64,000 bases of DNA, taken from NCBI RefSeq assembly GCF_025698545.1, contig NC_068569.1:7750001-7814000 (forward strand). Direction: 5' to 3'. The number at the start of each line of letters is the position of its first letter. Positions within the stretch are counted from its first letter, which is position 1. Shown here piece by piece: positions 1 through 13,520 of the stretch. The DNA comes from Gossypium raimondii. Taxonomy: Eukaryota; Streptophyta; Magnoliopsida; Malvales; Malvaceae. The notes beneath the pieces are model-generated. The model ran no database searches. It was not told where the DNA came from and worked only from the letters and a program-made list of their open reading frames with translations. A program made the translations under genes and the position numbers.

Positions 1-12
1 CATAAAACTAAC

Positions 13-2157
13 CTTGTCAAAGAATTTAGCTTCGAACTTCCCAGCACGATGATCTGTCGTTGTGACAGCTGATGCATCCTGACCACCTCCAAGCACCACC
101 TAGATGGAGAAAAGGCATTCAGAAAGATTAGAGTGAGATGTAATTATTGAGGCAAATAGAAATATTCGTGAGTTTGAATGCAGATTACTAGATCAGTTGT
201 TCGCCCACTTACTATAACCAACTAAATCCAGACAATTGAACATAAGCATTTGACGATAAAATGAATAATTTTTCCATGCTTGAGGTGCATTACAATATTA
301 GACACCTTTAAGCCTTAGTGCTAGAAGTTTAAATGTTTCAAGTCCAGAAGTTATTACAATACTAAGAAACGAGATACTGAACTTCAAGAACTAGAAAAAG
401 GCTATGTCAGATTTTTAATGCAGCCAACTAAGGAAAGATGCAGTTAGGGGCAAAGGGAATTGCATACAAGTTATGCTGCTCATATTTGTTCATACTTACA
501 TGGTCGAGAAGTGGAGACATAGCAACAGCATTGACTGGACGTTCAGTAACATAGGTCTTGATAAGAGTCAACGTTCTTGTGTCCCATAGCTAAACATTTA
601 CAGAAAAATGTAAGAAGAATCAGGCAGAGGAAATTTTAGCCAAAGAATAAAGAATCTGGGGTTATTTCAGAAAATAGCCACAAATGCTCAAAAAACTTGT
701 GAGGTTAATAAGATGCATCACCTTGGCAGATTTATCTAAGGAACCGGTAAGGAAGTGTGAACCGTCTGCAGATTTTGTAAGTGATGTTATTGTCTTTTTG
801 TGACCCGATTCCTTGTCAGCCTCCCTAAGTAGTTTTCCAGTCTAGAAGACAACATCGACAAATCCAACCCGAAAGATAAGATCATTTCCGATGTACAGAT
901 TAATAAAGGAACATGACAGAGGATATTGAAGAAAGATAATTAAAAAATAAGAAAAGATCTAGTTTGAAGAATATCAAGAAGTGAAAACAAAGTATTACAT
1001 CAGAATATTTTCAATGTTGAAGACAAACCGATCAATTGTGCAACATTATAGAACAAAAATAGCTTCCGTGCTCACAAAAAGAACTATTCATATCTGACAG
1101 CAATTTACCTCAGAATCCCATATACGAATTACAGCATCTTCTCCAGCACTAACGATAGTCCTATTGAGGGGTCCCCAAACAGCTCTGTTTATTCTACCTT
1201 GAGGGCCCTTGATGACAAGCTCAGACTCCTCAGTCTCTGCATAGTTATTTCATAACGTAATGAACCAGAATATAGACATCAAAGAAATCAGCAGACTAAT
1301 ACTCTAAGTAAATTTTTATGAAAGAGAAAGAAAAACAAATAAGTAGATTGACAGACTGTTACAAATACATTATACATTCTACTGTCAATAACTTATTACC
1401 CTGTTTCACTCCCGAACCTGATTATATTCATTACTTTAACAAATGACTCCCAATTATTGCATAATAATTATTTTATCATTTTTGTGAGAACCACGCACAA
1501 AAAAAAGTGCATATTTTTTTCTTTAACAATATTTGATCTTCTACATTGTAACTAGCTTCAACATCTCACTCAAAAGTTCAAAATCCCTACCTAAATATAT
1601 AAATACAAAATTTAACAAACTGAGCAGCAATCACTTAGAGAGAGAGAGAGAGATAAGAACTTTAAGCTTACGTTCAGTTGGGTCTCTAGCAATGCGTTTA
1701 ACGTGAATAGCGGAAGTCAATTCCATGAAAGGATCCGTAGTAATTACAGCTAGTTTATCCCCTACAGAGAAATCCACCGACCTCGCAGGAGAACCGAAAT
1801 TGAAAGTATATAATTGAGCTCCCGTCTGAACATTCCACAGCTTCACAGTTTGATCGGCACTTCCCGTAATAAGCCTCATCGAATCCCCTACAAGTTTTGA
1901 GGGAGGGGACTAAAAATTGGAACTTCAAGTTTAAAAACTAAAATAAAATAAATAAAGAACAAAAAGAACTTACTTGAGACGTCGCAAGACCAAACGGCGC
2001 CATTATGGCCACGATAAGTGCCGAGACGCTCGCCATTGTCGGCGAACCAAACGGTAGGGGTATGGTCCTTAGCGCATGAAAACAAAAGATCTCCATCTCT
2101 GTTGTACTTGAGAAACGTCAATGGCCTTTCATGACCTTTCATCAAAATCGGCCTCAT
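13..2157 (-). CDS. TIF3I1: Eukaryotic translation initiation factor 3 subunit I (eIF3i, WD40), partial at 3' end
   Basis: WD40-propeller subunit of the cytosolic eIF3 complex, which helps load mRNA and initiator tRNA on the 40S ribosome. Coding exons on the minus strand: 2157-1974, 1887-1672, 1236-1109, 841-722, 589-500 and 99-13. All joins keep the frame and have gt-ag borders. The start [15 protein letters not shown] is the conserved family N-terminus; an in-frame ATG at 2211 would add a non-conserved leader, so 2157 was chosen. WD repeats are visible, with blade ends such as [31 protein letters not shown] and [15 protein letters not shown]. The last visible exon ends KFEAKFFDK and its donor lies at the window edge, so the final blades and stop are outside. 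Identification is firm; the exact exon 2 acceptor was set by reading phase. Confidence 0.95.
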
Positions 2158-5100
2158 CTTCTTCTTTTCTTCTTTTCTCGCCAAAAATTTAAAGAAAAGA
2201 ACTTTCGTCAACTAACTACTCTGAGATTTAGGGTTTTGAGCTTTTTCTGCTTCTACTAATTTTTGTTACCTGATTTTAACATATGGATGAGCTTAACTTA
2301 ATAACTTAATATATGGGCTTTTAGCCTACTTTTGACTCAGCTTCGGCTCTGTCAAAAAGCCCAGCTTGAGTCATAGGTAATCCTGTTCAATAACTGGGCG
2401 GAAGGCTGGAAAAATCTTTACGTATTTGATCTGAACCGTGAAAATTGTTAGATAATAAAATTATGGGATAAAGTAACAATTAGTTCTTGAACTTGTCAAC
2501 TTTTCTCACTTGAGTCCCTAATTTTCTTGTGTTCATATTAGTCTCATAACTTGGTATTTTTTTCAATTAGATCCCTAAGCATAGATTCTATTTAAGGTTT
2601 GATGATATGGCACTCTCATATCATGCCCATCTCACCATTGAGAAATCAATATCAAATTAATAGAATATGTAAACATCGATTGCTAAATTTATTAAATTTT
2701 TAAAATAAATACCAAATTAACAAAGCATGTAAAATTTACTAATTAAATTATTGTTATGCCAATAAAACATCTGACATGTCAACATTCCGTTAGGGGTTTG
2801 ATGGTAGAATGACTAAAATTTACAATTTTCAAATTGTAAAATATATATAATCAAAATAAATGTGCCCTTAAACTTGAGTGACAATCCTGATATTTTACCC
2901 TTCGTTATTTACATTTTAAAAGTTACATAAATTTATATATGTATTTTTTGTTTGTTTGTTTTTATTTGATAAAAGTTGCATATTTTAGTTTCAAAAGGTA
3001 ACAATATTAATTTTTAGTATTCGATTTAGATTTTAAGGTTGTTTTGATGAAAATTAATTGTTAATATTATTAGGTTTGAATTTTCATAATTTTATTAATA
3101 GAATAAATTTAATATTAATTTTGAATTTATTTAATTTTACATTTAATTTATCAAATACAACAAGATGAATATGATTTAATTTGGATTTTAGGGTTGATTG
3201 ATGAAAGTTAATTGCTAATATTATTGGCTAATTATAATTTTCCTTAAATCAACTCTAAAAGCTAAATTAAACACTAAAAGTTATTACCGTTAGCTTCAGG
3301 TACCAAAATGTATATTTTTTGTCAAATATAAGAACCACATTGAAAAAGAAATTATATCACGTTAAAAAATATTTAAACTTAGATACCAAATCATATATTA
3401 AGCCTATAAATAAAAACAGGTGCCAAAGAAAACAAGGCACCACATGTTTAGACACAAAAAGATAGAGGGGATGTTTGATAAATAGAGTTTTGGGTATTTT
3501 TTAGTTGATTTGGGCACAAATAGAGGATTAAGTATTCAAATCCCTTAATTGTTGTGTTTGGTGTATGGAGGTTTGTAAGAGTTTGTTGAGCTAAAACCTC
3601 TACAACAGAAAACACAAGGATGGATAACTTTTTTCATAGCTGATTGGGAATGAGATATCTGAAATGACATATCTGACCATACTTGTTCAAATTTTACTCA
3701 TTTTGCCACATGCCCTCAAACCTAATGAAATATGTGGAATGAGATATGTATCTATTTCTTAAATATTTATGTACTCTTAATTTATTTTCAATTTACTTGC
3801 ATAAAATGATTTATTATGCAACTTTATATTAATTGAAATATGTTACTTGACAAATTTATTTAGAGTGTGACATAATTACCACTAGTTTACATGCTAAGAA
3901 CATGACATAATTATCACTAAGAATACAATTTACAATTATATTTATATGTTATTAATATTTATCAATTTCCATAAGGTTAATATTTACAAATAAGACACTT
4001 AAGAAATTTGTTTATTTAAATTTGAAAAATATTTACTTATTAATTTCTAGAATTGATGTTTTAATTCGATGATAATAGTATTTTATTTCAATAATTTCAC
4101 CCAATAAAGACTGAAATATTATAAATAAATATTTAACAATAAAATTATCATACACTTATTTGTCATTTTACACATATCAACTATCAACTAAAATTTATCA
4201 AACACTTTTAAATAAATAATTAATAGAATCAATTAATCAATTATTAATCAATTTTCAAACAGAACCCATTGGAAAAAAAGAAGCAGCACCAAAGCGCATA
4301 AGAGGGCCGACAGTCGAAGCCCAAAGAAGTGTACTCAGCTCCAACCAAAATGAAGATGACGTCCTTCACCAAATAACCAATCCAAGCAGTTATCAAGTTG
4401 GCGACCGGGCAAATCAAGGACACCGAACCTCACAACATGGCGCCAGCATGGTACGAGTGAGTTATCAATCTAGTTGGATACACATGTGATCAACAAAATT
4501 TATTACTCTTTTAATCATGGCCTGACCCATCCATAAATATGGGTTGAAGGATTTACTTTGTTTGAAAAGGAAATATATATAAAAAAAATAAATCTATTGA
4601 AATTAAATAAAAAGACTATTTTAAAACATTTTATAATATAACAGTTTTATGGTTTTTATGATTAGCTTATGACAAAAGAAGAGAAAGGAGATAAGAATAA
4701 AAGCTCAAAAGTAAAAAGAAGATAAGTTCAACACATCTTGTAGTTGTCATCATCTGACAATTGCGACTCGCAACATTATCCCATTATTATCTAATTTAAG
4801 ACTGATTCGTCGGTGAATTACGTAATTAAAATAGGATTACTCATAAATAAATATTTGATTAATTTTAATTTTACTTAAATAGAATTTTAAAACGTACGGA
4901 CACTAATATAGTTACCCAAGAGTCTGGTTAAGTCAATGAGCTTACCTTATCTAATCAATTAGGTAGAGATACGGTTAAAAATACATTTAAGTCAGGACAA
5001 GAAAACCTAAAGAATTATTAAAGAATGATAAAGAAAAAATAAAGTGATAAAAATGATGTTTTAATAAAAAATTTAAATTTTTATATAGAAAAAAACGGTT

Positions 5101-5503
5101 GAGTTGACATTTTCGAGAAAAATTACGCCTTGATCAGATCAGTCTATGATTCTTAAACGTTAAATAAAGAGGATGCACGATACAGAAATAGGAATGGTTG
5201 TGTATTAACGTTCCCCCTTTTAATTTATCCAAATAGCTTGTCTGCCAATGGAAGACAAATAAAATACTAAAAAGAAAAAATAAAAAAAAAAGGTTTTTGA
5301 TCAGAACAACGTTTCCCGGCACTTGCAGTCGAACACGTTCCTAGTGTCAATCTCCGTAAATAAACCGAAAACCAGTGTTCTTTAATCCCTGGCTTCACTT
5401 TATTACTGAAACAAGTTTCTCCTTGTTTTCTTTTATTTTTAATCTAATTTTTGTTTTCTTTTTGGATATCTTTGAAAAATTAAATACTAAAGGACTGAAA
5501 AAT
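2158..5503. other. Intergenic region between eIF3i and the SnRK1 beta gene
   Basis: AT-rich DNA between two divergent genes, so it holds both promoters. About 2460-2880 resembles a dispersed repeat ('tagtccctaa' style blocks). About 3470-4265 starts GGGGATGTTTGATAAA and ends with an imperfect inverse of it, as in small hAT-like elements, but I found no matching target duplication. About 4270-4462 has much lower AT content and looks like a gene relic (see findings). The 5' leader of the beta-subunit gene lies in the last 150 bases. No tRNA or ncRNA gene was recognised. Confidence 0.5.
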
Positions 5504-7955
5504 ATGGGGAATGCAAACGGAAGACAAGACGGAGCTAACGGCGGTGTCGACGATCTATCCGGAAGATCCAATGGCGGCGAGGCCGTTGTTCCTGGAGCCG
5601 CTGCAGTTGGAATTCGCGTGCCATCGTCTGATTCAATGGTGAATACTCCGCCGCAGAGCCCTGGGCGGTCTCGATCCCCGCTTTTATTCGCTCCTCAGGT
5701 TGGCATCTTCAAATTTTCAATGATGGTTTCAGGACTTTGAACTTATTTTAAATTTAGTAATCCAATTTACTCAAAAATATTTACAAGTAAAATAAAAGAT
5801 GTTTTGTTTGAGAATATGTTTGAATTAGGAAGATCTGAGCTTTGCTTGTGAATTTGAAACAACTAACTGAAGAACAGTTCTGTGTATTGAGTGACAGGTA
5901 AGGGGAATTAGAAATTGTTAATGGTTTCAGGGAATGAAACGTGGAAGGTAGAGTTTGAGCGTGTATTTTTTGTCACTGTTTGGGCAATTCTGCAAACGCT
6001 GGTGGATGAGTGTGTTGATATCTTTTAAAGTTTAAGCTTTGTTGCTTTTTGAGAGATTGTTAGAAGCTTGGAACGAAAAGTGACTTGTACGTAAAAAAAG
6101 AAGCTTAAAAGCTAATACTTTTGTTGGATCCTTTTCGTATAGCATGCTTTGATTTTGTTTGGTTCATTGCTTTTTTTGAAATTTGTTTGAGAAAGTTACT
6201 GCGTTTGCACATGTTGTAATCCTTAAGAGGGGGTACTTAGATGTTAACGTCTTTATATCATCTTTTGAGCTGTTGATTGGTGAGAACTAAACTAAACACA
6301 TATATGACACATGGTGAGGAGGAAGAGTGAGTGATAAGACTAACCAATGCTAATACCCCTAAAGTATTCAACTTTTGGAAACATGAAACAGAATCTTCTT
6401 GACTGTTGGAACCCCCAATCTCATTGATGTCTACATTGGTTTGGTCTATGAGAATTTTTGCCCTTTTATGCAGTGTGTGTGTGTTTAATTTTCATTCATA
6501 GATTCTTGTGGAGCTTTAGACACTTAAATTTTAGGGGTTATTATCCACATTGTTTTTCAAGTAAAAAATTGTGAAAATTATTATTTCAATTAGTTTCTTT
6601 GATTTGTTAATCTCCTGTCCTAGTTAGATAGTAACTTTTATTTCTTCAATAAAAAAAGTTGTTTTGGGGCCGTAGACATATTTTTTTGACATCTTTTCAT
6701 CGGTTCAAGGTCTATTTGGATTGCCAAGTGAGGAGAGGGAGAAGAAGTTTGCTGATGGTTACCTATGAACTAAAGAGTTTTGTCCATCTAAGTAGTGGTC
6801 TTTAAACTGATAGGTTGGTTGCTTTCGATGCAATTTCAGGTTCCTGTAGCTCCCTTACCAAGGGCTGATGGCCATTCCTTTTTCAACCAAACTTGGCGGC
6901 ATGATTCTCCTGTGGTTGCTGATAGTCCGTCAGAGAAAGGAATCCCTGTCATCATTACATGGAATTATGGTGGTAATGACGTGGCCGTTGAAGGTTCTTG
7001 GGACAATTGGAGATCAAGGTAGGTCTATAGTTCATTAGTATTGTAGATGCACTTTTGCATGCATAACGAAATTTGCTGTTCCTCTTTTCATCCAAAACCT
7101 GAGCACATGGACCTCATATAATATAGTCTGATGTTTTCTCGTTTGCAGGAAGATGCTGCAGAGATCTGGTAAGGACCACTCAATTCTTTTGGTCCTTCCA
7201 CCTGGCATATACCATTACAAGTTCATTGTCGATGGTGAATGGAGATATACACCTGATCTGCCTTTTATAGCTGATGAAATGGGCCGCATTTGTAATCTTC
7301 TTGATGTTCATGTATGTATCTTCTAATCATGTACCTTTGTTTTTACTTCATCTAATTCCTGGGATGGTGTAGCATGCAAAACTCGGAATTTACAAATTTA
7401 ACATATATTGTTGCTTAAAAACTAAAATTCAGAGGTTGAATATATTGTTTCAACTTTTGAGCTGACATGGAGAAATTAGAAAGATATGTGTTACATAGGT
7501 TCTCTCTTGTCTAAGACATCTCGATAATGATTTTACTATGTCACCCTTTTTGCTTGCCCATAACTAAGATGGTGGTGATACTCGTCACTGGTTTTGTTGC
7601 CTTCATTTGTTTAATTACTTGTCACTATTTCTTGCAGGACTATGTACCTGAAAATCTGGATAGTGTAGCCGAGTTTGAGGCTCCAGCATCTCCAACTTCC
7701 AGTTACAGTCAGGCATTTCCAACGGAGGAAGATTTCGCAAAGGAGCCTGCTGTGGTTCCATCCCAGCTACATTTAACTGTCCTCGGTACAGATGACCAAG
7801 ATGGAGCATCATCCTCGAAGCCTCAACATGTTGTACTTAACCATCTTTTCATAGAGAAAGGATGGGCATCACAGTCTGTTGTTGCCCTCGGATACACCCA
7901 TAGGTTTGAGTCCAAATATGTGACTGTTGTACTCTATAAGCCACTAAAAAGGTAA
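5504..7955 (+). CDS. KINB1: SNF1-related kinase (SnRK1) regulatory subunit beta, KINbeta1/2 type
   Basis: Beta subunit that scaffolds the SnRK1 energy-sensing kinase and sets its location. Exons 5504-5698, 6840-7018, 7149-7311 and 7638-7955 join in frame to 284 residues, the usual length for plant KINbeta1. The ATG at 5504 gives MGNANG, a good N-myristoylation signal (Gly2), which supports this start over upstream non-ATG frames. Residues about 101-181 form the CBM48/AMPK glycogen-binding domain, with VEGSWDNW and GIYHYKFIVDGEWRY. Residues about 200-284 form the ASC domain that binds the alpha and gamma subunits, ending YVTVVLYKPLKR. The linker after residue 50 carries SP sites (NTPPQSPGRSRSP). 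No damage seen. Beta1 versus beta2 cannot be settled without a tree. Confidence 0.93.
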
Positions 7956-10458
7956 CATGTGCTTTTCCCATGCTTGACTCTGTAAAGAAATCAAAGTGAC
8001 TTTCATATTCGTTTGTGAAGGTACACCTCTGTTTTATAGATGATGCTTCGACATTTTTTTAACATGAACAACATGAACTTTGTTTATAAAGTTGTGCTTT
8101 TAACATTTGTTTACCTTCAAATGTTTGGACATGGAAAGCTTTTACATCTTACTAGCACTTGAAACTAATGCAACTGCTATACTATTTTTTGCTTCATCCG
8201 GACCTTTTAAGGCTCTATAAACCCAAAGGGAAAAGAGGAACAAAAGTCGGTCTAGAATTGTATTATCTGTATAATCGAGAACTTTAATAGATAATGCTAC
8301 CTGCAGTCATGTTTATGTAGGTTATTGGATTTTTTGAACCATTTATGATATTTCAGTTTAGTTTTTGGTTTTTCAAGTTAATTTTGAATTTTAGGTTATT
8401 GGATTTTATTTTAATAAAATGGTTTTGTTTATGGCTGTTGACATTATCAGTCTTTTACATAAATATTTTTAAACTTTTTTTATTATTTTAAATATAAATA
8501 TTTATTCTTATATCATGAAAAATTTAAATATAATTATGAATAATAAAAAATCTGCTTTTAGAACTTATAAACTAAAATGGTCAAAACATCAATTGATTTT
8601 TTGTTTTCTCATACTTGCAATTGCCAAAACATTCGAGTGAAATCATTTTCCTCCATTGGGTTCTTTTGGATTTACCGTAATAATTCCAAGCCCATGATCC
8701 AACCTCTCATACAAATACAGTGACTTAGTGGTTGTGGTAAATCATAATGTTTGTAACAACCGATTTTGAGTTTGGACCATTTTCCTTTTTCTTTTTTTTT
8801 TTTAATTTTATATTTAAGGTGACTAAATTATTAGTAAATTTATATTTTAATTATTTAATTTTAAAAAGTTACAAATAATTATTAAATTACTCGAAAATTT
8901 TTATTTTAAGTTATTGAACAATTAAAATTTTCTTTTAAAGGAAAAATCCAACTAACAAGCTCCAAACAATAATTCAACGATTAGTATAATAGATTAAATA
9001 TTTATTAACTAGTAGAAGAATATACTTTAAAGTCAATTCGATTTAATGATCAATGTCGGACAATAAAGTTACTTAGATTTTTGTTTACTGATTCAAGACG
9101 TCTAAAATTATCTCATTACAAAAATTGAATTGCGAATAAAAAGAAAGGTAGCTCTCGCATATGTAGACAATACAAATAGAGAAGATTTTAATAGGTTTAT
9201 GACTTTAATAATAATGATTGAATAGTTTGAATAACTTTTAAAATTAGAAAATATAAACTCGCATAATTTAACGATGTTGTCACCTTTTTCTTTTTGTAAA
9301 ATCAACTCTCGAAACTCTCTGAGCTTGAAATTTCACTCTGTTTAACATGTAAACTTATTTGATTTTAAAATTTATACTTATTGAATATATTAAGTCACAT
9401 CACAGTTCACACTAAGGGAGATGGTGGAGAGGCTCTTCAAGTCGCATCAGTGTTGATACAGTACCAGCCTTGCTTGCTTCATTTGCATTGCTTGCTTTTT
9501 TTCTCTCAATTTCTTTCCTGTTCACACACAAGCTCCATCATATCCCACTTTAACAAACGTCTTCTTTTCCTTTTAGGGGTTTGATTTGGGATATAAAATC
9601 ACTTTTATCTTAATAATATGTAATCAGAATCTAAAACTATTTAGCATATTACATTATTTTATTGAGATAATTAATAAAAGCTTATATTAACTCTGATTTA
9701 ATATGTAATTTGATATGTAAATTTTAATTTCATGTAATTATATATATAAAATTATGTTTGTGTTTCATGAAATTTTAATTTTGATTTAATTATAAACATT
9801 TTAAAATAAATATAATAGTTATATTTGTATCATATAAATATAATTATTTGCTTGTTACATGTTAACATAAAATGATGTATTATCTATAATTGTTTTAATA
9901 ATTTATAACAATTAAATCAAATCAATATTTAATTAATATGATTGTACAAAATTAAAATTGATGTATAATATTGGATATTAAAATAAAGTTCGTGTGTAGT
10001 TTCATACTTTATCTTGGTTAATTTGAATATATAAGATTTGGAGTTTAGTTTATTAAATATAAGATTGTTTGAAACACATCTTACTTAATTTTCCTTACTA
10101 TAAAATTTTGTCTTTTAGTATTTTTTATCTCAAATTTTTTTGTAAAATTATAACAATTTATCAAATTCATTTTATTATACATTTATTTAGAAATTGCTTC
10201 AATGAACAATCATTCATTTTTTTTTTGAAAACCAAACCTAATTATTATCACTTATCAATTATTTCAATAATCAAGTGTTTTGTGTATACGGTAGTAAGTC
10301 GATTGGATACTAATTGACAAACTACCAAAAGTATAATATTAAATTTTGTCTTTGATGTTTATATTTTTGTCAATATAATTCTTTTTAGTTAAATTTACTC
10401 ATCAACCTTTTAAAAAGAGTCAAATTTGACTATTAGCCTTTTGAAAAAGAATCAAAAT
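7956..10458. other. Intergenic region downstream of the SnRK1 beta gene
   Basis: The first few hundred bases are presumably the 3' UTR of the beta-subunit gene. The rest is very AT-rich. A direct repeat around 'ggttattggatttt' occurs near 8321 and 8393. About 9573-10235 begins TAGGGGTTTGATTTGG and ends with a loose inverse copy, so it may be an old small DNA element. The last ~130 bases belong to an older dispersed repeat that resumes after the solo LTR. No coding sequence was recognised. Confidence 0.4.
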
Positions 10459-13400
10459 GATAATGTAATATCCCCTACCCGTATTCGTCGCTGGAATAGA
10501 GTACGAGGCATTACCAGATTTTGCCGAATAAATTTTTTCGTTATTACGAGTTAAACACTATTCATTTATCGAAACATGTCATGACATCCCTTGGATGGGC
10601 CTCCGAAGCCCAAAACATACATCAGAACCAAATCGGGATTAAATTGAAACCATAAGAAATTTTTCGCAAAATCTCAAAGTTTTTTTTAAACTCAATATAA
10701 CCCCTTTATAAATATCTAATCTTCCCTACAATTTTAAACCGAGACCAATCCAACACAACCAATCCATTTCAACATATTTTCAAGATAGATTTAACGTATT
10801 CATAAGGTAACCTCATCACATACCAAAACTAAAATTTGTTAGCCATACCAATGGTTAACCATACATTCATTTCACATTAACATTTACTTTACTAGCTTAT
10901 ACATGCCATTGATTTTCAAAATAAAGTTTCTTTATATACCGAGATCTTAAGGTTGATAGTGTGATACATCTCTGACCGAATCCAACCTCCGAGCTCTTAA
11001 CACTACAAAACAGGGGAAAAACAAACAGGGTAAGCACTTTGTGTTTAGTAAGTTCATATAACAAGAATTATACTTACCTAATATTTTCAATACAATGCAA
11101 TAAGCATTCATACACCCATTCAATACATTATTCCCCTATCATGCACAAACTCAACATTCAAATTAGTCCAATAATTTCCATGTATCAATAATTTATATCA
11201 TGATTGATGAGCTCATCAATTCCATGATTTCAATTCCCTTGTTATTTTTCCATATTTATCTTGTTGAACTACTTGGAATTTCGATGGATTTTCAAGGGTA
11301 CACCTAAGTGTACAAATCCGAGTTCGTCAATTCATATTCATGTGCGCACATTTCCATTTCAGAGAGCACACTCCCGTGAACCTCATCCTTACAGCGGGAT
11401 TACCAGTCTAGGCTAAACCCTCTGTAATATAAACTCATAGAGTATTGTCGGGATTACCAGTCCAGGCTAAATTCAGACCCTAATTCGGATTACCTGTCCG
11501 GGCTAAATCCATTTTCCACATTCTTCGGGAGGGCTATATCAAGATAGGATCACTCGTTCGGGCTAGATCATTTTTACCGTCAATTCCTTTTCAAAGATCC
11601 ATCGAATTTTCCTTCCATTCAACCGAGATTTCTTCCCCTTTTTATCAAATATATCAATGTTTTATCAATTTTCATATAATGAACATTCAAATCATATTCA
11701 CATCAATAACAAACATTTCAAGCATTTAAGAATATAATTAAAGTTACACGAACTTACCTCGATACTTGTTCGTAAACAAAAATCTACTAATCCCGAACTT
11801 TTTCTTTTCCTCGATCTAGCTTCGTATTTGAATTTTCTGGATCTAAATAAATAAATTTAATCATTAATCTAATACATTTCATGTTCATATGTAACATTCT
11901 CTAGAATTCCATTATTATTCATAGTGCATTCAAAGTTGTCTCATTGAGTCATAGTCATTAAATTATTTATATCTTGAGCTACGGAACTCCAAATTAAGAA
12001 CCGCTAATTTTACCCGAAACTAGACTCACATATCTTCTTACCATAAAATTTTCAGAATTTTTGATTTAGTCAATAAGTACAGTTTATTCTTTAAAGTTTC
12101 TCCTATTTCACTATTTGACAGTTCCGACCCCTCTTCACTAAAAATTAATTATATCATTGTAAAGAATTTGGATGATGTTCTCGTTTGTTTATTTTAAAAA
12201 TAGTCTCGTTAAGGATTTTAAACATATAAATTTAAGCCCCTAATTATTTTTCTCTAATTTTTGATGATTTTTCAAAGTCAGAACAGGGGAACCCGAATTC
12301 ATTCTGATCTTGTCTCACAAAATCTATTATATCTCATGATTTACAATTCCATTGCTTACACCGTTTTTTTATAAAAAAATTAGACTCAATAAGATTTAAT
12401 TTCATATTTTATTCATCCTCTAATTCGATATCTACAATTTTTGGTGATTTTTCAAAGTTAGACTACTGCTGCTGTCCAAAACTATTTTAGTGCATGATGT
12501 TAATTACCATTTTCCCCTAAGCTTTCAATAAATGATAATTTCATCCCTGCTCAATTAACCTCTAAATTGAGCTTATTTCTCTCAATTAACACTTTATTCT
12601 ATCACTTTAAACTACTTTATAACCTTTGGAAATCATAATTTTAGCACTAGATTTTAATTCCAAACTTTTTCACAATTAGGTCCTACAAATAAATTTCTAT
12701 CGAAATTACCTAATAAAATCATATCATAAACAAATTAAAGCTTCAATTTCATGCTATTTCATCATAAAATTCCAGCACATATTCATAGAAACTTTAAATT
12801 TCATTCATAAAATCAAAAACTAATGAATTTAGTAATAGGACCTAGTTGTAAAAGTCTTAGAAACACAAAAATTACAAGAAAAAGGCAAGGATTAACTCAC
12901 TTGGTGCAAAAATTATGAAGTACCAGCTTGAATAAACCCATAGGACGTTTTTTGACTGATGATAATGAAGAAAATATGAAGAGAATTCTAGATATTCAAA
13001 TCTGGTCCTATTTTTATGTTAGTAAAATTTGTTATTTTCCCATTTTACCCTTATTTCATCAATTCTCCTAATTTTTCTCAGCTTATGCCGCCCGTCTCCT
13101 TTTGGGATTATTTGCAATTTATGTCCCTCCTCATTTAACAATTGAGCTATTTAATCCTTCTAGTAACTTTTACAGCTTTTTCAATTTAGTCCTTTTCACT
13201 TAATTGACTACCCAAACATTAAAATATTCTAACGAAATTTTAATACCATATTACTAACATTTCATAAATATTTATAAAAATATTTTTGACTCATTTTTAT
13301 GAGATCAAGGTCTTGATACATTGTTTTTACCCAATTTCTTCAATAAATTATTTTTCCAACTAACCACTAAATCGGTAAAATTCTTCTATCTATATTTTCA

Positions 13401-13520
13401 TATGATTTTCCTATCATATCAACATTCATACAAAATATTAAAATAAATTTATCTTTAAATCAGATTTGTGGTTACGAAACCACTATTCCAATAACCTTGA
13501 ATTTAGGCCATTACAGATAA
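10459..13520. mobile_element. Solo LTR, probably Ty3/Gypsy, with 5-bp target duplication
   Basis: A single long terminal repeat spans 10464-13515 (3052 bp). It begins TGTAATATCCCCTACCCG and ends TTTAGGCCATTACA, so it has the TG...CA ends of an LTR, and both flanks carry the 5-bp duplication GATAA (10459-10463 and 13516-13520). No internal region is attached, so this is a fossil left by LTR-LTR recombination. Inside lie short tandem blocks near 11390-11560 built on 'ggattacc.gt..ggctaaa'. The Gypsy assignment rests on LTR length and on my memory of cotton repeats. Age cannot be read from one LTR. Confidence 0.85.

Noticed and set aside
3470-4265. Possible hAT-like element with GGGGATGTTTGATAAA ends
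   Set aside because: The ends match only loosely and the flanking 8-mers do not agree, so it was not called as a feature.
5375-5503. In-frame upstream extension of the SnRK1 beta subunit
   Set aside because: It starts at a non-ATG codon, and the ATG at 5504 gives the conserved myristoylation signal MGNANG.
9381-9584. Open frame with His/Leu-rich product
   Set aside because: No recognisable domain; surrounding sequence is worn repeat DNA.
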